Made by a program: the position numbers and the translations under genes. The notes below the pieces were generated by a model. The model was not told where the DNA came from, did no database searches, and saw nothing but the letters and a program-made list of their open reading frames with translations. Below, one piece after another: positions 24,901 to 36,900 of a stretch of 64,000 nucleotides of DNA. Origin of the DNA: Pisaster brevispinus (lineage: Eukaryota > Echinodermata > Asteroidea > Forcipulatida > Asteriidae); assembly GCA_023634235.1 (NCBI GenBank), contig JAMKCF010000019.1, positions 6,141,947-6,205,946 of the forward strand. The letters run 5' to 3'. Position 1 is the stretch's first letter; each line of letters opens with the position of its first letter.

Positions 24901-27900
24901 AGTTTAGCTATTTACACTTTGAAACAATGGCAGCCCCCAGTAAACATACACGCTTTACTCCAGAAGAAGTTTGTGATTATTTTGCTGATTCAGACAGTGA
25001 AAAGGATTGTTTTTCCGATTCAGAGGTGGAAGTATCAGACCAGGATGGTGAGTCAGAAGATGAAGGGGGTCAGATATTGAAGAAGAAATCAAAGAGACTG
25101 ATTTTTTGCATTCTGATAATGATGATAGTGATAATGATAATGGTGATGATCTTAGCGATTATGAGATTGAGAGTTCAAGTGATGATAGGCCTATCACATC
25201 TCTTGTTCCAAGGGCACGAGGTCGAGGACAAATATGTCAGAGGGGAGGACGGGGCAGGGGGCATAATATTTCGCCATCTTCTAGCAATAGTCCTGACACC
25301 AAGAGTGATCATAGTTTAACCCCTCCTGCTCATCTCCCAGGGGCCGTGGTAATGTTCGTGCTAGGTGTCCTGCTAGAGGTCTTGGGGTAGTAGGGGGCGC
25401 CAAAATCATTAATTTTCCCAAAATTTTAGATCATTGAATAGTTTTCTAATTACCAGCACTTTACGAGTATTACTAGTATTATATAATGTTTTCCTTTATA
25501 CATTGTAATATACATCCTATAGAGCTAGATTGATTATGGATCTGATGGGCTTAAGGGGAGATGTTATTTAATGGACACTATTCTACGTAATATGGCGTGT
25601 CATGGCCGAGCGGATAAGAGCACCGGACTCAAGCTCTGGTGTTTCCGACTCAGCAGAGTGTGGGTTCGAGTCCCGGTCGTGAAACTTGTGTCCTTAAGCA
25701 AGACACTTAACCATTATTGCTTCGTCCTTCGGATGGGACGTAAAGCTGTTGGCCCCGTGTGTTGTGTAACCCACGTAAAAGAACTCAGTGCACTTATCGA
25801 AAAGAGAAGGGGTTCGCCCCAGTGTTCCTGGTTTGAGTGGCTGCATATTGCGCCACAGCACCTAGTAAACCATTACATGGTGCTATGTAAAGGAATAGGT
25901 CTCATACTTCAAACGAAGCCCCACATACCTTGCAGGAAAATACTTAATGTTGAAGCGCCTTGAGCATGACATGTGTTTTGTGTATTTCATCCATGGACAA
26001 CAGGGACCCAGGAGAAGGGACTCAGCAATTGTAATATCATACGGACCGGTTCAGGTAGTAAACCCTTGCTGAGTTTGCTGATAGACTGTGCAGACTGCGT
26101 ATAGTCCAGCAGATGGGTGCAAACTTTGTGCATTTTGTGGTAGAAGCATTTAACTTAAAACACGTGTATGTTATACTAAAACAAGAAACAAAATTAGATA
26201 TCTTTTGGCAGTCAGTTTTTTAAAAAGCTGTCATTTTGCAACATAATATGGGAAGTATGAGGTCTAAAATCTACATTTCGGTGTCTATGTAATTTTGCAA
26301 AGTGTCGAAGCTCAAAATAGCATTGCCGAAAGTATTTAACTTTCAGGTCTCGCATCACCACTTCTTTGTGAACACACATAGGATCTGATCTACTGTACAA
26401 ACCCAAATCTCAGATTCTCCACCCAGGGATAGAATCCTTCCACTCAACGTGTCTGATGTTGTCGAGCAGTCATACAGAGCTGCTGGCCTTTTGGCAGGTG
26501 CTTTCAGCCCTGGCAGCCTGTGGTCATAGATCTCCACCTGGAATACATACAATAGCTGCTTAGGACATTATAATAAATGATGCTGGGTCAAACCTCTGCA
26601 CCCCTGCACAACCTCTCTAGAAGCTGTTGGCGGTGACNNNNNNNNNNNNNNNNNNNNNNNNNNNNNNNNNNNNNNNNNNNNNNNNNNNNNNNNNNNNNNN
26701 NNNNNNNNNNNNNNNNNNNNNNNNNNNNNNNNNNNNNGATTGGTAGATATGGGTGGTGTTTGGGGGGGCAGAACTCTTGGGAACATAAAAGTTTGGGCAT
26801 TTTTGCTGATCAAAATAACGCTCGCCGATTTTGCTGTCTAATGAAATGTTTGATTGGCTGTTTCTCACAGACCTTCGGGTTGGTAGATATGGATGGTTGC
26901 TTTTGCAGTGCTTGGGAACTGAAAAGTATGGATTCGCTGCTAAAATTACAATTCTATATATTTTTTGAACTTTCGGCACAGGAAAGTATGGGTGAAATTA
27001 GCTACTAAAAATGCAATGCTCTACTTTTGGACAAATAATCCTATAACACGGTGCTTATGACAATTTAAGCCTCAGTACTATCCAACAGCCTAATTGGTTC
27101 CATAGTTTTTGAAGTTAAAAATGGTAATTTTTTCTCAAGCCAGTGTATACATTTAGTGATGCTTCAACTGTTATTTCATCCATACAATTAGAGTTGAATT
27201 TCATAGAGTTTTTCCTTTTTTTTAAATTTACTTTATTCTTTTGTAGTCAGTTTTGTGATATTTAAGGCAGCCATACACATGCTCAATGCATAGAGAAGTA
27301 TGGTCCTTTCTCTATCTAATAAGCATAACCCAATTACATGTGTCAAATGTCATTGGTCAACCCAAACTTGTTGCTGTGCGCTTTGCCTCTTCCACTATGG
27401 CCACCCAGGTCTAATCAGCATAACACATTGCATATAGCTCCATGGTTAAGCGAACCGAACTTCATTGTACACTCAACACAGTTTGCTCATTGCTTATGAT
27501 GACCTACAACCTGTGGGCAAATAGGACCATTTTTCAGGGCCTATGTCATCCAAAAGTTAGAAGTCAACAATCATCAGGTCACAACTCATAGACAAATACA
27601 AAATTTAAAAAAATAAAAAATACAGACATACAAAAATAAAATTAAAAAGCCTTGAAAGGACATACATAAACATACAAAGGGGAAAACACGGACATAGGCT
27701 TAAAGAAAGTATAGAAACAAAGACACAGAGATATAAAGAAACAAGAAATCAAGAAATACAAAAATCAAGAAATGAATAATAGACCTGTAGGAATATTGTA
27801 CACGTTTTAAAATCAACAGATAGAAACTAACAACTTGTTGCACATAGGCCTAACCCTTTCAAATTTTCATCAGTATGGTCAACACAAGTCTTGACAAATC

Positions 27901-30900
27901 AAAAATACATGTCAATAAAAAAGTACATATTTTTCCTCCATGCTTAAAATGTATATGATAAAACAAAACAACAAGCGTACCATTTTAAACTGCCCGTACC
28001 AAACCAATTCTACAAAATGATTGCCCATGAGTGTTCCCCCCCCCCCTCCAATTAGGCCCTACCCCTTCCCCACATTTTTTATATACACGCGAAATGCGCC
28101 CCATTACCTATTCCTGATCTGAAATTAAAAGGAACTTTATTGTTATTTATGTACTCCAGTAATGTCACAATTAGCCCTATGGTACCCTACCTACAAAAAA
28201 ATCAAAGTATTTTTTACAGCAAACGACCAAAGCAGTTGCAGAGGTTAAAAAAATATAGCTTTTAACAAAAAGACCACATGGCCACACTAACTTGGTGTAC
28301 CCAAAATACTTTAAAGTATGCAATTAAGAGTGTCCTATTAAATGTGAAAGGTAGTTTCAAGTACCGTAAGGGCTAAAATATTTTGCTCAAAAGTAAAAAC
28401 TAAATTATTGGTGTCACTGCAACATTTACTGTGTACTGTATGTAAGTACAAAAGTAACCATGAATCAAAGATTTTAAATTTACATGTATTTTTTTGCGTG
28501 TTATGGCTGAGTGGTCAAGTGCACTGGGCTCAAGGTTGAGTCTGGGTCTTGACACTTGTATCCTCGAGCAAGATACTTAACCATTTTTGCTTTGTTTGTT
28601 CAGATGGGACATAAAACCGTAGGTCCTGTGTGTTGTGTAATGCACATACAAAAAAAACAGTTACACTTATCACTAAGAGCAGGGGTTTGCCCGTTATTTC
28701 TGGCAGTGGCTGCTGAATGCGCCGCAGCACCTTGTAAACCCATATATGGTACTACATAAATCGGTCTCATGTTTCAAAAATTTCAAAAGCCTGTCTTAAA
28801 ATGTGTCTGTGTGTTCAAGCGCCTTGAGCACCTTAGTGGTAGATACGTGCGCTACATAAGACTATATGTTAGCTATATTTTGTTCTACTAAACATATTAA
28901 AGTAACAGCATGTATGTATTCTTTATAGCCTCTACATTGTATCATGAGGTAGTTTTATTTTGCACATTGTTTTAATTTTTATTGTAATAATCAGGAAAGC
29001 GATTTTGTTCTGGTGCTTTTATTTTCTTTTCAATTTGTAGCTGTCATGTATTGGCTTGTGCATTTGACAACATGGGATACGAGTTATATGTATCTGACGA
29101 CTTCATCCAGCAGCTTTTGGACTCCATATTTGTGATGATAAGCCATGCATCAAACAACAGACTCAGGCCAATCCTTCATATCCTTTTCAATTTCAAATCA
29201 TTTATCATAGTTCTTCTACTGAATCATTTCACAGTGTCAGTGCAGTTTTCCAGGTTATTTGGGGCGGTTACAAACAAAACGGGACAGAGTGGTGTCTAGA
29301 ATGTCAAAGTATTTCCATTGTTTTTGTTTTTTACAGAAAAAAATACAATTTGTTTTGGTCATTGGATGGCATTTTGTCAAAGTTACAAATCATCCAGATC
29401 TTAAAATACAAATTTTTTTACTCGGTAAAATATGTTGCTTTAAAATCATTTGGAGGCTCAACGTCATTACATTTATTATACACATTGGAAAGAATTGTTT
29501 TAGAATCATTCTCATTGTCTTGGTAATGTAACCAAGAACATGCTCTCTCAATGGTAGAATATAGTAAGAGAATCGTACTATGAGTGGAACGCCATTAGCT
29601 TTGATAAAATCATAACCACATAAATGAAAATGTACCTAAATCCTCTGGTATTAGCTGAACTGATGTTCTGTTAAAGAGGGGCTCCAAGGTCAATTCTCAT
29701 TTTTGTGAATCCAAAAATCTTTAAAACCTCTCATTAAAATGGTGTAAAATACCACTGTTTGATAACCTTTAAAAGCAATTTTTGTTGAAATCCAAAATCG
29801 TTTGATGGTGTCGCATTTCAAATATATGGTCTGTACATTTTTGTACAGAGATTTTTCAGTATATTCCTGATTTCTGATAATATTTAATTAAAATGGCATT
29901 GAATTTGAGCTAATTAGTGGAGCAGAAATTCCTTTTCGGAATGTACAGACCCATTTGTTTTTGCTGTCTGATGATGACATGTTTCAAATTTCACTCTGAA
30001 AGAGTATAAAGTAAAATGAGCAGAAATTCCTTTTCGGAATGTACAGACCCATTTGTTTTTGCTGTCTGATGATGACATGTTTCAAATTTCACTCTGAAAG
30101 AGTATAAAGTAAAATGAGAATTTACACCATTTTAATGTGAGGTAGAGACTTAAAACTTTTCCCCTACTTTCTTGAGGACTCTATCTATTGGAAAATAAGT
30201 ACATGGCAAAACATATTTTGATCTTGGAGCCCCTCTTTCAATTTGTGATTTTGTATTTGCATTTTGTATGCATGATTTGGCCTTCAAATCAAAGCCACCT
30301 TTCCTCTTTAAGCTCAAGTTAAAAATAAATTATTGTAGTTTTGAACTGACCTCTTATTCCTGGTTATGCCTAGTGGTAGTGATTAAGACCACTGATCCAG
30401 AAAGTGGTGGCCATGGGTTTGAATCTCACCAGAGTTTCTTGTGCATTTTTTCCTTCATATTTTACAGTGCTTATCACACATTGTGGTGTATCTGTGAAAG
30501 GATAAAGCAAAATAAAATGAAAGATGAAAGGTTGAAAGTTTTTGAAATAAAACTGATAACCCACGTAAAGCTTGTGTGAAAACAACTCTTTTCAACAAGA
30601 TAGCTTTACAAAAAAATTAAAGGTGTAATCTCTCTAATCATGTTCTAGAATGATGAATTCTGCTGGGTGAAGTAGTGATCTCTTTCTGTTCTTACATCCT
30701 TAACGTTAGTATATGTGTATTTATTAAGTCTTTAGTACAGCATTGTCCTGCTGATTGTCAGGACCGTGTGCTGTTGCCAGTACTGAATTGCTTGTGCAAC
30801 TTCATGTTTCAGAGACTGAGTTCACAGTGGGAAATGATGAATGAACAACTACTTGCAGGGTATGATATAGTTCAGCCTTTTGGTTAGTGTTTCAATTTAA

Positions 30901-33900
30901 TGTGCATGTCCTAGAAGTGTCAGCCATGGGATTACTTGAGGAACATGTATCTATACCCTTTTGTGTGTTGATGTTTTGTTTGCAGGTTAGCATAAAATGT
31001 TATTGAAGTTTTCGTTTTGGGTTGGGTTTTTTTCTAATGTGCTAGAGAGTTGTTAAGTTTGTATCATATATTTCTGATTAATTGTTATGTTTTACAGGTA
31101 TAGTGAGTGTCCAGAAAACAGAGAGGCCAACCAAGAATCTCAAGAGATACTTGATGAGATGTTTCTTCGTTTGATTACAAGGGACTACCTGGATCTGTTA
31201 AGTAAGATTTAGTCGTTTAATTTGTTTAGTATTGCACTGGCAGGTAACATGTGAAGAAATGTTCAACTACAGTGAATTTTGTATAAATAAATGTTACTAT
31301 TACTCTTTATATAAAATTAGTAAGGTAGATGGCCTTAGCTTTCATTCCAGACCGGACCTTTGTGAGAGGCATAAACAAGCACAAACACAAACATATCCAT
31401 TTATAGCAAAAAGAGGAGCAAAGGATTAAGGGAAAGTATCCAGAAAAAAAACAGGAAAATTATAGCCAATCAATCATATTACTCTTTATATATACAAAAT
31501 TTGTAGGGGAGATGGCCTTAGCTTTCGATCCAAACCGGACCTTGGTCAGAGGCATAAACAAGAACAAAGTTGTAAATTTACAAACAATGGGGTGGCTAAG
31601 AACCAATCAGAGTAAAGAAGTGAGGACAAAGGATGGTCAGTGTGAAAGGCTGGATCACTGGACCATAAAGGTGGTACCGCATTGTAGGCATTACTCTTTA
31701 TATATATATAATTAGTAGGGGAGATGGCCTTAGCTTTCGATCCAATCCGGACCTTCGTCAGAGGCATAAACAAGAACAAACACAAACATATCCATTTATA
31801 GCAAAAAGAGGAGCAAAGGATTAAGGGAGAGTATCCAGAAAAAAAACGGGAAAATATAGCCAATCAGAGTTGTAAATAAACTGGCTAAGAACCAATAAGA
31901 GGGAAGAAGTGAGAACAAAGGATATATATATATATATTTAATCAAATTAAAAAATACATTTGGTAGAGCGCAGGTACGTTAATCCGGAGGTCGTTGGTTC
32001 AAGTCCCGCTCCAGTCAATTTTTCTTTGTTCAAACCCAAACTATTTAAATAAAATTTCCCAGTCAGTTTCCCTTGTGGTTCATGACTTGATAATTTATAT
32101 ATATATATATATAAATAGTTCGGGTTTGAACAAAGAAAAATTGACTGGAGCGGGACTTGAACCAACGACCTCCGGATTAACGTACCGGCGCTCTACCAAC
32201 TGAGCTATCCAGCCCTATGTTGGCGGTCTCCCTATTAGTCAATATCTTTGTTCGGGGTGCCAGTCAGAAGCCATACAACCGTTAACTGCCGTGTAGCCAG
32301 GGATCACACCCACGTTTACGATTCAACCTGGGAAGCGGCAGCCACGGGATCACCTTAAGGGGATGCGACTTTTTTATATTAAATATCAAGTCATGAACCA
32401 CAAGGGAAACTGACTGGGAAATTTTATTTAAATAGTTCGGGTTTGAACAAAGAAAAATTGACTGGAGCGGGACTTGAACCAACGACCTCCGGATTAACGT
32501 ACCGGCGCTCTACCAACTGAGCTATCCAGCCCTATGTTGGCGGTCTCCCTATTAGTCAATATCTTTGTTCGGGGTGCCAGTCAGAAGCCATACAACCGTT
32601 AACTGCCGTGTAGCCAGGGATCACACCCACGTTTACGATTCAACCTGGGAAGCGGCAGCCACGGGATCACCTTAAGGGGATGCGACTTTTTTATATTAAA
32701 TATCAAGTCATGAACCACAAGGGAAACTGACTGGGAAATTTTATTTAAATAGTTCGGGTTTGAACAAAGAAAAATTGACTGGAGCGGGACTTGAACCAAC
32801 GACCTCCGGATTAACGTACCGGCGCTCTACCAACTGAGCTATCCAGCCCTATGTTGGCGGTCTCCCTATTAGTCAATATCTTTGTTCGGGGTGCCAGTCA
32901 GAAGCCATACAACCGTTAACTGCCGTGTAGCCAGGGATCACACCCACGTTTACGATTCAACCTGGGAAGCGGCAGCCACGGGATCACCTTAAGGGGATGC
33001 GACTTTTTTATATTAAATATCAAGTCATGAACCACAAGGGAAACTGACTGGGAAATTTTATTTAAATAGTTCGGGTTTGAACAAAGAAAAATTGACTGGA
33101 GCGGGACTTGAACCAACGACCTCCGGATTAACGTACCGGCGCTCTACCAACTGAGCTATCCAGCCCTATGTTGGCGGTCTCCCTATTAGTCAATATCTTT
33201 GTTCGGGGTGCCAGTCAGAAGCCATACAACCGTTAACTGCCGTGTAGCCAGGGATCACACCAACGGCAGTTAACGGTTGTATGGCTTCTGACTGGCACCC
33301 CGAACAAAGATATTGACTAATAGGGAGACCGCCAACATAGGGCTGGATAGCTCAGTTGGTAGAGCGCCGGTACGTTAATCCGGAGGTCGTTGGTTCAAGT
33401 CCCGCTCCAGTCAATTTTTCTTTGTTCAAACCCGAACTATTTAAATAAAATTTCCCAGTCAGTTTCCCTTGTGGTTCATGACACTATATATATATATATA
33501 TATTTAATCAAATTAAAAAATACATTTAAAACAAGTTTGAAACAAACTACAAGGTATTGTGGAAGCAGGAAAGAAGTAGCTTGACACCAAACTTGGGTTG
33601 GTCTCAACTTCAAATCATCCATAAAAAGCACATGATTGATATTACATCTGTCGGGTTTTTTTCATTACATAACCAGCACTAACCTTCCTCGGAATCATTG
33701 ACTAGGGCATCAATGCCAGAACTGTCCAGGTGCAATAGAACTCTTCCGTTCTGACTCAACCTTGAGCTACGCACAGTTCTCAAATAATTTACTTAAGTTT
33801 CATTATTAGCAGCAGCACCCCACCAGGCTAGCATTCTTGATGCATTTGGAGGTGTTGGAACACCTGAAAGTTCCCTGTGGCAAAGGGAGATTAACATTGT

Positions 33901-36900
33901 TATTAATGGGGGAACTTCTGCCCGGACAGTGAGATTCCTGGGACTGGTTGGCTGTCTAAAGGCAACTATGGGTTCTTCCTGTACAGCACGTTGAAGTCAA
34001 TCTAATGTGTGAAGAATATGATGCATGAGGGAAACTATATCAGAAAGGTGTGACCGCTCTCAGCCAAAGCTGAAGAGCAGGCAGCAATCCGTTCATCTTG
34101 GAGAATGTTGGTGTACATCAAAAGTAATGCATGTTAAAGAACCCAGTTGCACTTGACTAAAACGAGAAGGGGTTTGCACTGATGTTTCTGGCATGGCAGC
34201 AATATGCGCCACCTCACGTTGTTTACTTTTCAATGTGTTTAGGTTGCTTCATCTCTTAAAATTATTCTTAACAAGCTCCACCAAATTTGATAATTTGGCA
34301 CCAGGAGTGTGATCTGTGACAGACATGGCACATTATAAATGTACACTTATATTATCCCCAGGCTGTTCCAGTGCACAGTACATTAAAATTCCAGTAAAAA
34401 GAGTTACACAAGAAGAATAAAGTGTACTTACATAGAGTGTAATAAATGCACATAGATAAACAATAGCAAACTAAAACGGGGTTTAAAAACAAATCACCAA
34501 AATCTTTTCGTAAAAAGGAATGTATTGAGCTGGGTTTTGAACAAACTTAGTGATTAATGAATTTCAGAGGGCAAATTATTCCAGAAAATAGGTGCAGCTG
34601 AATCGATCTCCTAATGTAGGCAACACTGTTGTGCCCTTTGGGTATTCCAACAAAAAGTCATCTGTTGACCTGAGGTTGTGAAGACATTGCTTTCTGACAG
34701 TAATCAATTCACTTCAATAAATGGGAACAAGGCCATGTCAACATTTAAAAACCATAACGGGTGTAAAGCTACTTGGATAAGAATTGCATAACAACATTGG
34801 TGAGAATTAATAACCAGCCGAGCTGCAGCATTTTTAATTCTGTGTAAATTTGACAAATTATGACTGGTAACAAATGCTTGGATTGAAATAGTAAGTGATC
34901 TAGATGATAAATACTTATATCTATCTATCTGTCTGTCTGTCTGTCTGGGCGGACGAGAGATACATTGTGGGGTGAGTTTTGGGTAGGATGTGTAGTTGTG
35001 GGCTTTTTTTACATTGTGGGGCTGTGCCCACAATGTTTTTAACAGGAAAGATTAAAGAAAAGGGATCATAGACAACACCTGTGGAAAGCCCGCATTGTAG
35101 CTCTCCTAAAGATGCATGTCTGGGCGTACGAGAGATACATTGTGGGGTGAATTTTAGGTAGGAACTGTTCTTGTGGGGTGTTTTGACATTGTGGGGTTAA
35201 CCCCACAATGTTTTTTAACAGGAAAGATTCAAGAAAAGGGTTCCATAGAAAACACATGGGGAAAGCGCACAATGTCGCTCTACTAAAGAATTGTCATTGA
35301 TACAAATGACAAATTCTTGCATGGAATTATTGTATAATCATTGTACAATAATCAGCCTGTTTGTTTTCTAATTTCAGATTAAAATACAGAAATAATTGCT
35401 TGATAGTTTCAATGTCAGATTAACAGAGAGGACAATCAACTCTACGTATGATTTTTATGCAATTCAGTTTATCCTGGGTAGGCAGAATCCTGTGACAAAG
35501 TCTACTAAGGATGTCTTTGTCTTTGGCATTCATAGTATTGTTCTTGTCTATTTTAGTTGAAATATTGGCCCAGTCAAAATTATCTGTGAGACCTAAAATT
35601 GATGCCCGCTTTTTCAGTGTTTTTCAGCAAAAAAATTCTCTGACCTTAAGTGATTTGTTCATTAATATCATGGTAACTTTAGAAAAGGTTACCAGACCAT
35701 CATCCCCAGGGTCACTTTGAAATTTCAGCCATCTGCTTGGATGGTTACTTTATTTATTTATTTAGTTTTGTAGTTATTAAGTTAGTTATTTAGATATATA
35801 TTACTTTCCTTTACCCACGGTATGCCCAAGCAAACAGTAAAACTGATATCCATTAGGGTATTGCATACCAATTAAATATTCACTACTTGCATAATTTACT
35901 TGCAAAGTAAATTCACTTGGAGCAATATAACACCATGATACTTGTGAGTACTTGTGCAAGCAACAGTGGCGTGTGTCCACCCTACCCGTAAGTGGGACTG
36001 CGGCTATTTAGAACACCCCTTAAATGTTTATTAATTTACCCCCAAAAATACTAATTGTACCTTAAATATATTCAATCATATTTACACTATGAATTAATGT
36101 TGTTTTGCATGTATAAACAAACAGTGGTAAGAGTGTAACTTTTTGCTTAGTTTGGTTGGGCGAAAACTCTATGGATATATCTTCAGTGGAAAGGAGTAGG
36201 AAATTCCCATCCAACTCTAATTTTAAGGCAACCAAGTTAGCTCATTCTTTACCTCTACTTTGGTTTAAGTTTGGTAAACTAATTGGAAGCACTAGTACAT
36301 TTGCATAATGATGAAAACAATAACAGTTTGACAAAGTTCTGCTTTGAATGAAATTAAGGAATTTGCAGTTCTCCATTGTACAGGCAAACCATTCAATATG
36401 CTTTCAAGTAATGCAAATGTTATTACCTTTCTCAGCTACAATATTCAGAAAAAGAGCTGACTTTCCAGAGATCAGTATTGAAAGTGGAGACAAGATTATG
36501 ATGATGGAATCTGATGCTTCACCTTCTGCAGAGGTATGCCATAAAGCCTCAGAAGCTGACCAACTAAGTGACCTCGGCAAGAAAATGTTGCAGCAAGAGG
36601 TTGGTTATACTATTCTTCAGTTTTCTTTTTCTGCTGTCGCTTCCCATAAACTTGGCTGTTTTTTAACTGATGAATGGCTTCTGACTGGCACCTCCGAACA
36701 AAGATATTTACAAAATATGGAGACCGCCAACATTAGGGCTAGATAGCTCAGTTGGTAAAGCGCTCGGCACGTTAATCCAGAGGTCGTAGGTTCAAGTCCT
36801 GTCTGGCCAATTTGTCTTTGTGCAACCCAAAATTATTTTAATATTTACTAAGTAAGTCTCCCTTATTGTTTATTACTTTAAAGATAATAAATGTAACACA

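Larger units (their letters stand above)
25986..28495 (+). other. XPO5 intron sequence, A-rich, unclassified
   Basis: Apart from the N gap and the imperfect duplication beside it, nothing is recognised. 27590-27960 is A-rich with 'acatacaaa' phrases, and 28038-28050 is a poly-C run. Confidence 0.4.
29178..30714 (+). other. XPO5: U12-type (minor spliceosome) intron of XPO5, apparent AT-AT termini
   Basis: The donor reads ATATCCTTTT, the textbook U12-type 5' splice site. TCCTTAAC at 30697-30704 matches the U12 branch-point consensus. The intron end that keeps frame and restores the family's Arg-Val-Phe (C joined to GT, then GTA TTT) is at 30714, 11 nt after the branch A, so the terminal dinucleotide is AT. 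A nearby AG (30708-30709) is only about 6 nt from the branch and shifts the join. The intron is 1537 bp and contains a TIR-bearing MITE and a tRNA-like SINE. Confidence 0.75.
31962..33485 (-). repeat. Palindromic array of 317-bp units with tRNA-like modules
   Basis: Four minus-oriented units with tRNA-like parts at 32143-32214, 32460-32531, 32777-32848 and 33094-33165 are spaced exactly 317 bp and look identical. On each side is a plus-oriented copy: truncated at 31962-32085, nearly whole at 33260-33480. Each unit also contains CTTTGTTCAAACCCGAACTA, TTTCCCAGTCAGTTTCCCTT and AGTCGCATCCCCTTAAGGTG. (AT)n runs sit at the orientation switch (32095-32112) and at the outer ends. Confidence 0.92.

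Noticed and set aside
26568..26979. Frames containing X residues
   Set aside because: They run through the 100-N gap.
29042..29299. XPO5 exon f extended to the stop at 29299
   Set aside because: Homology stops at NNRLRPIL and the continuation shows no exportin similarity. The U12-type donor explains the end better.
30709..30716. AG at 30708-30709 as the acceptor of the U12-type intron
   Set aside because: It is only about 6 nt from the branch A and gives a reading shift at the join. The end at 30714 keeps phase and the conserved Arg.
31962..33485. CRISPR-like array
   Set aside because: The repeats are contiguous 317-bp units with no unique spacers, in a eukaryotic intron. It is a SINE-type tandem array.
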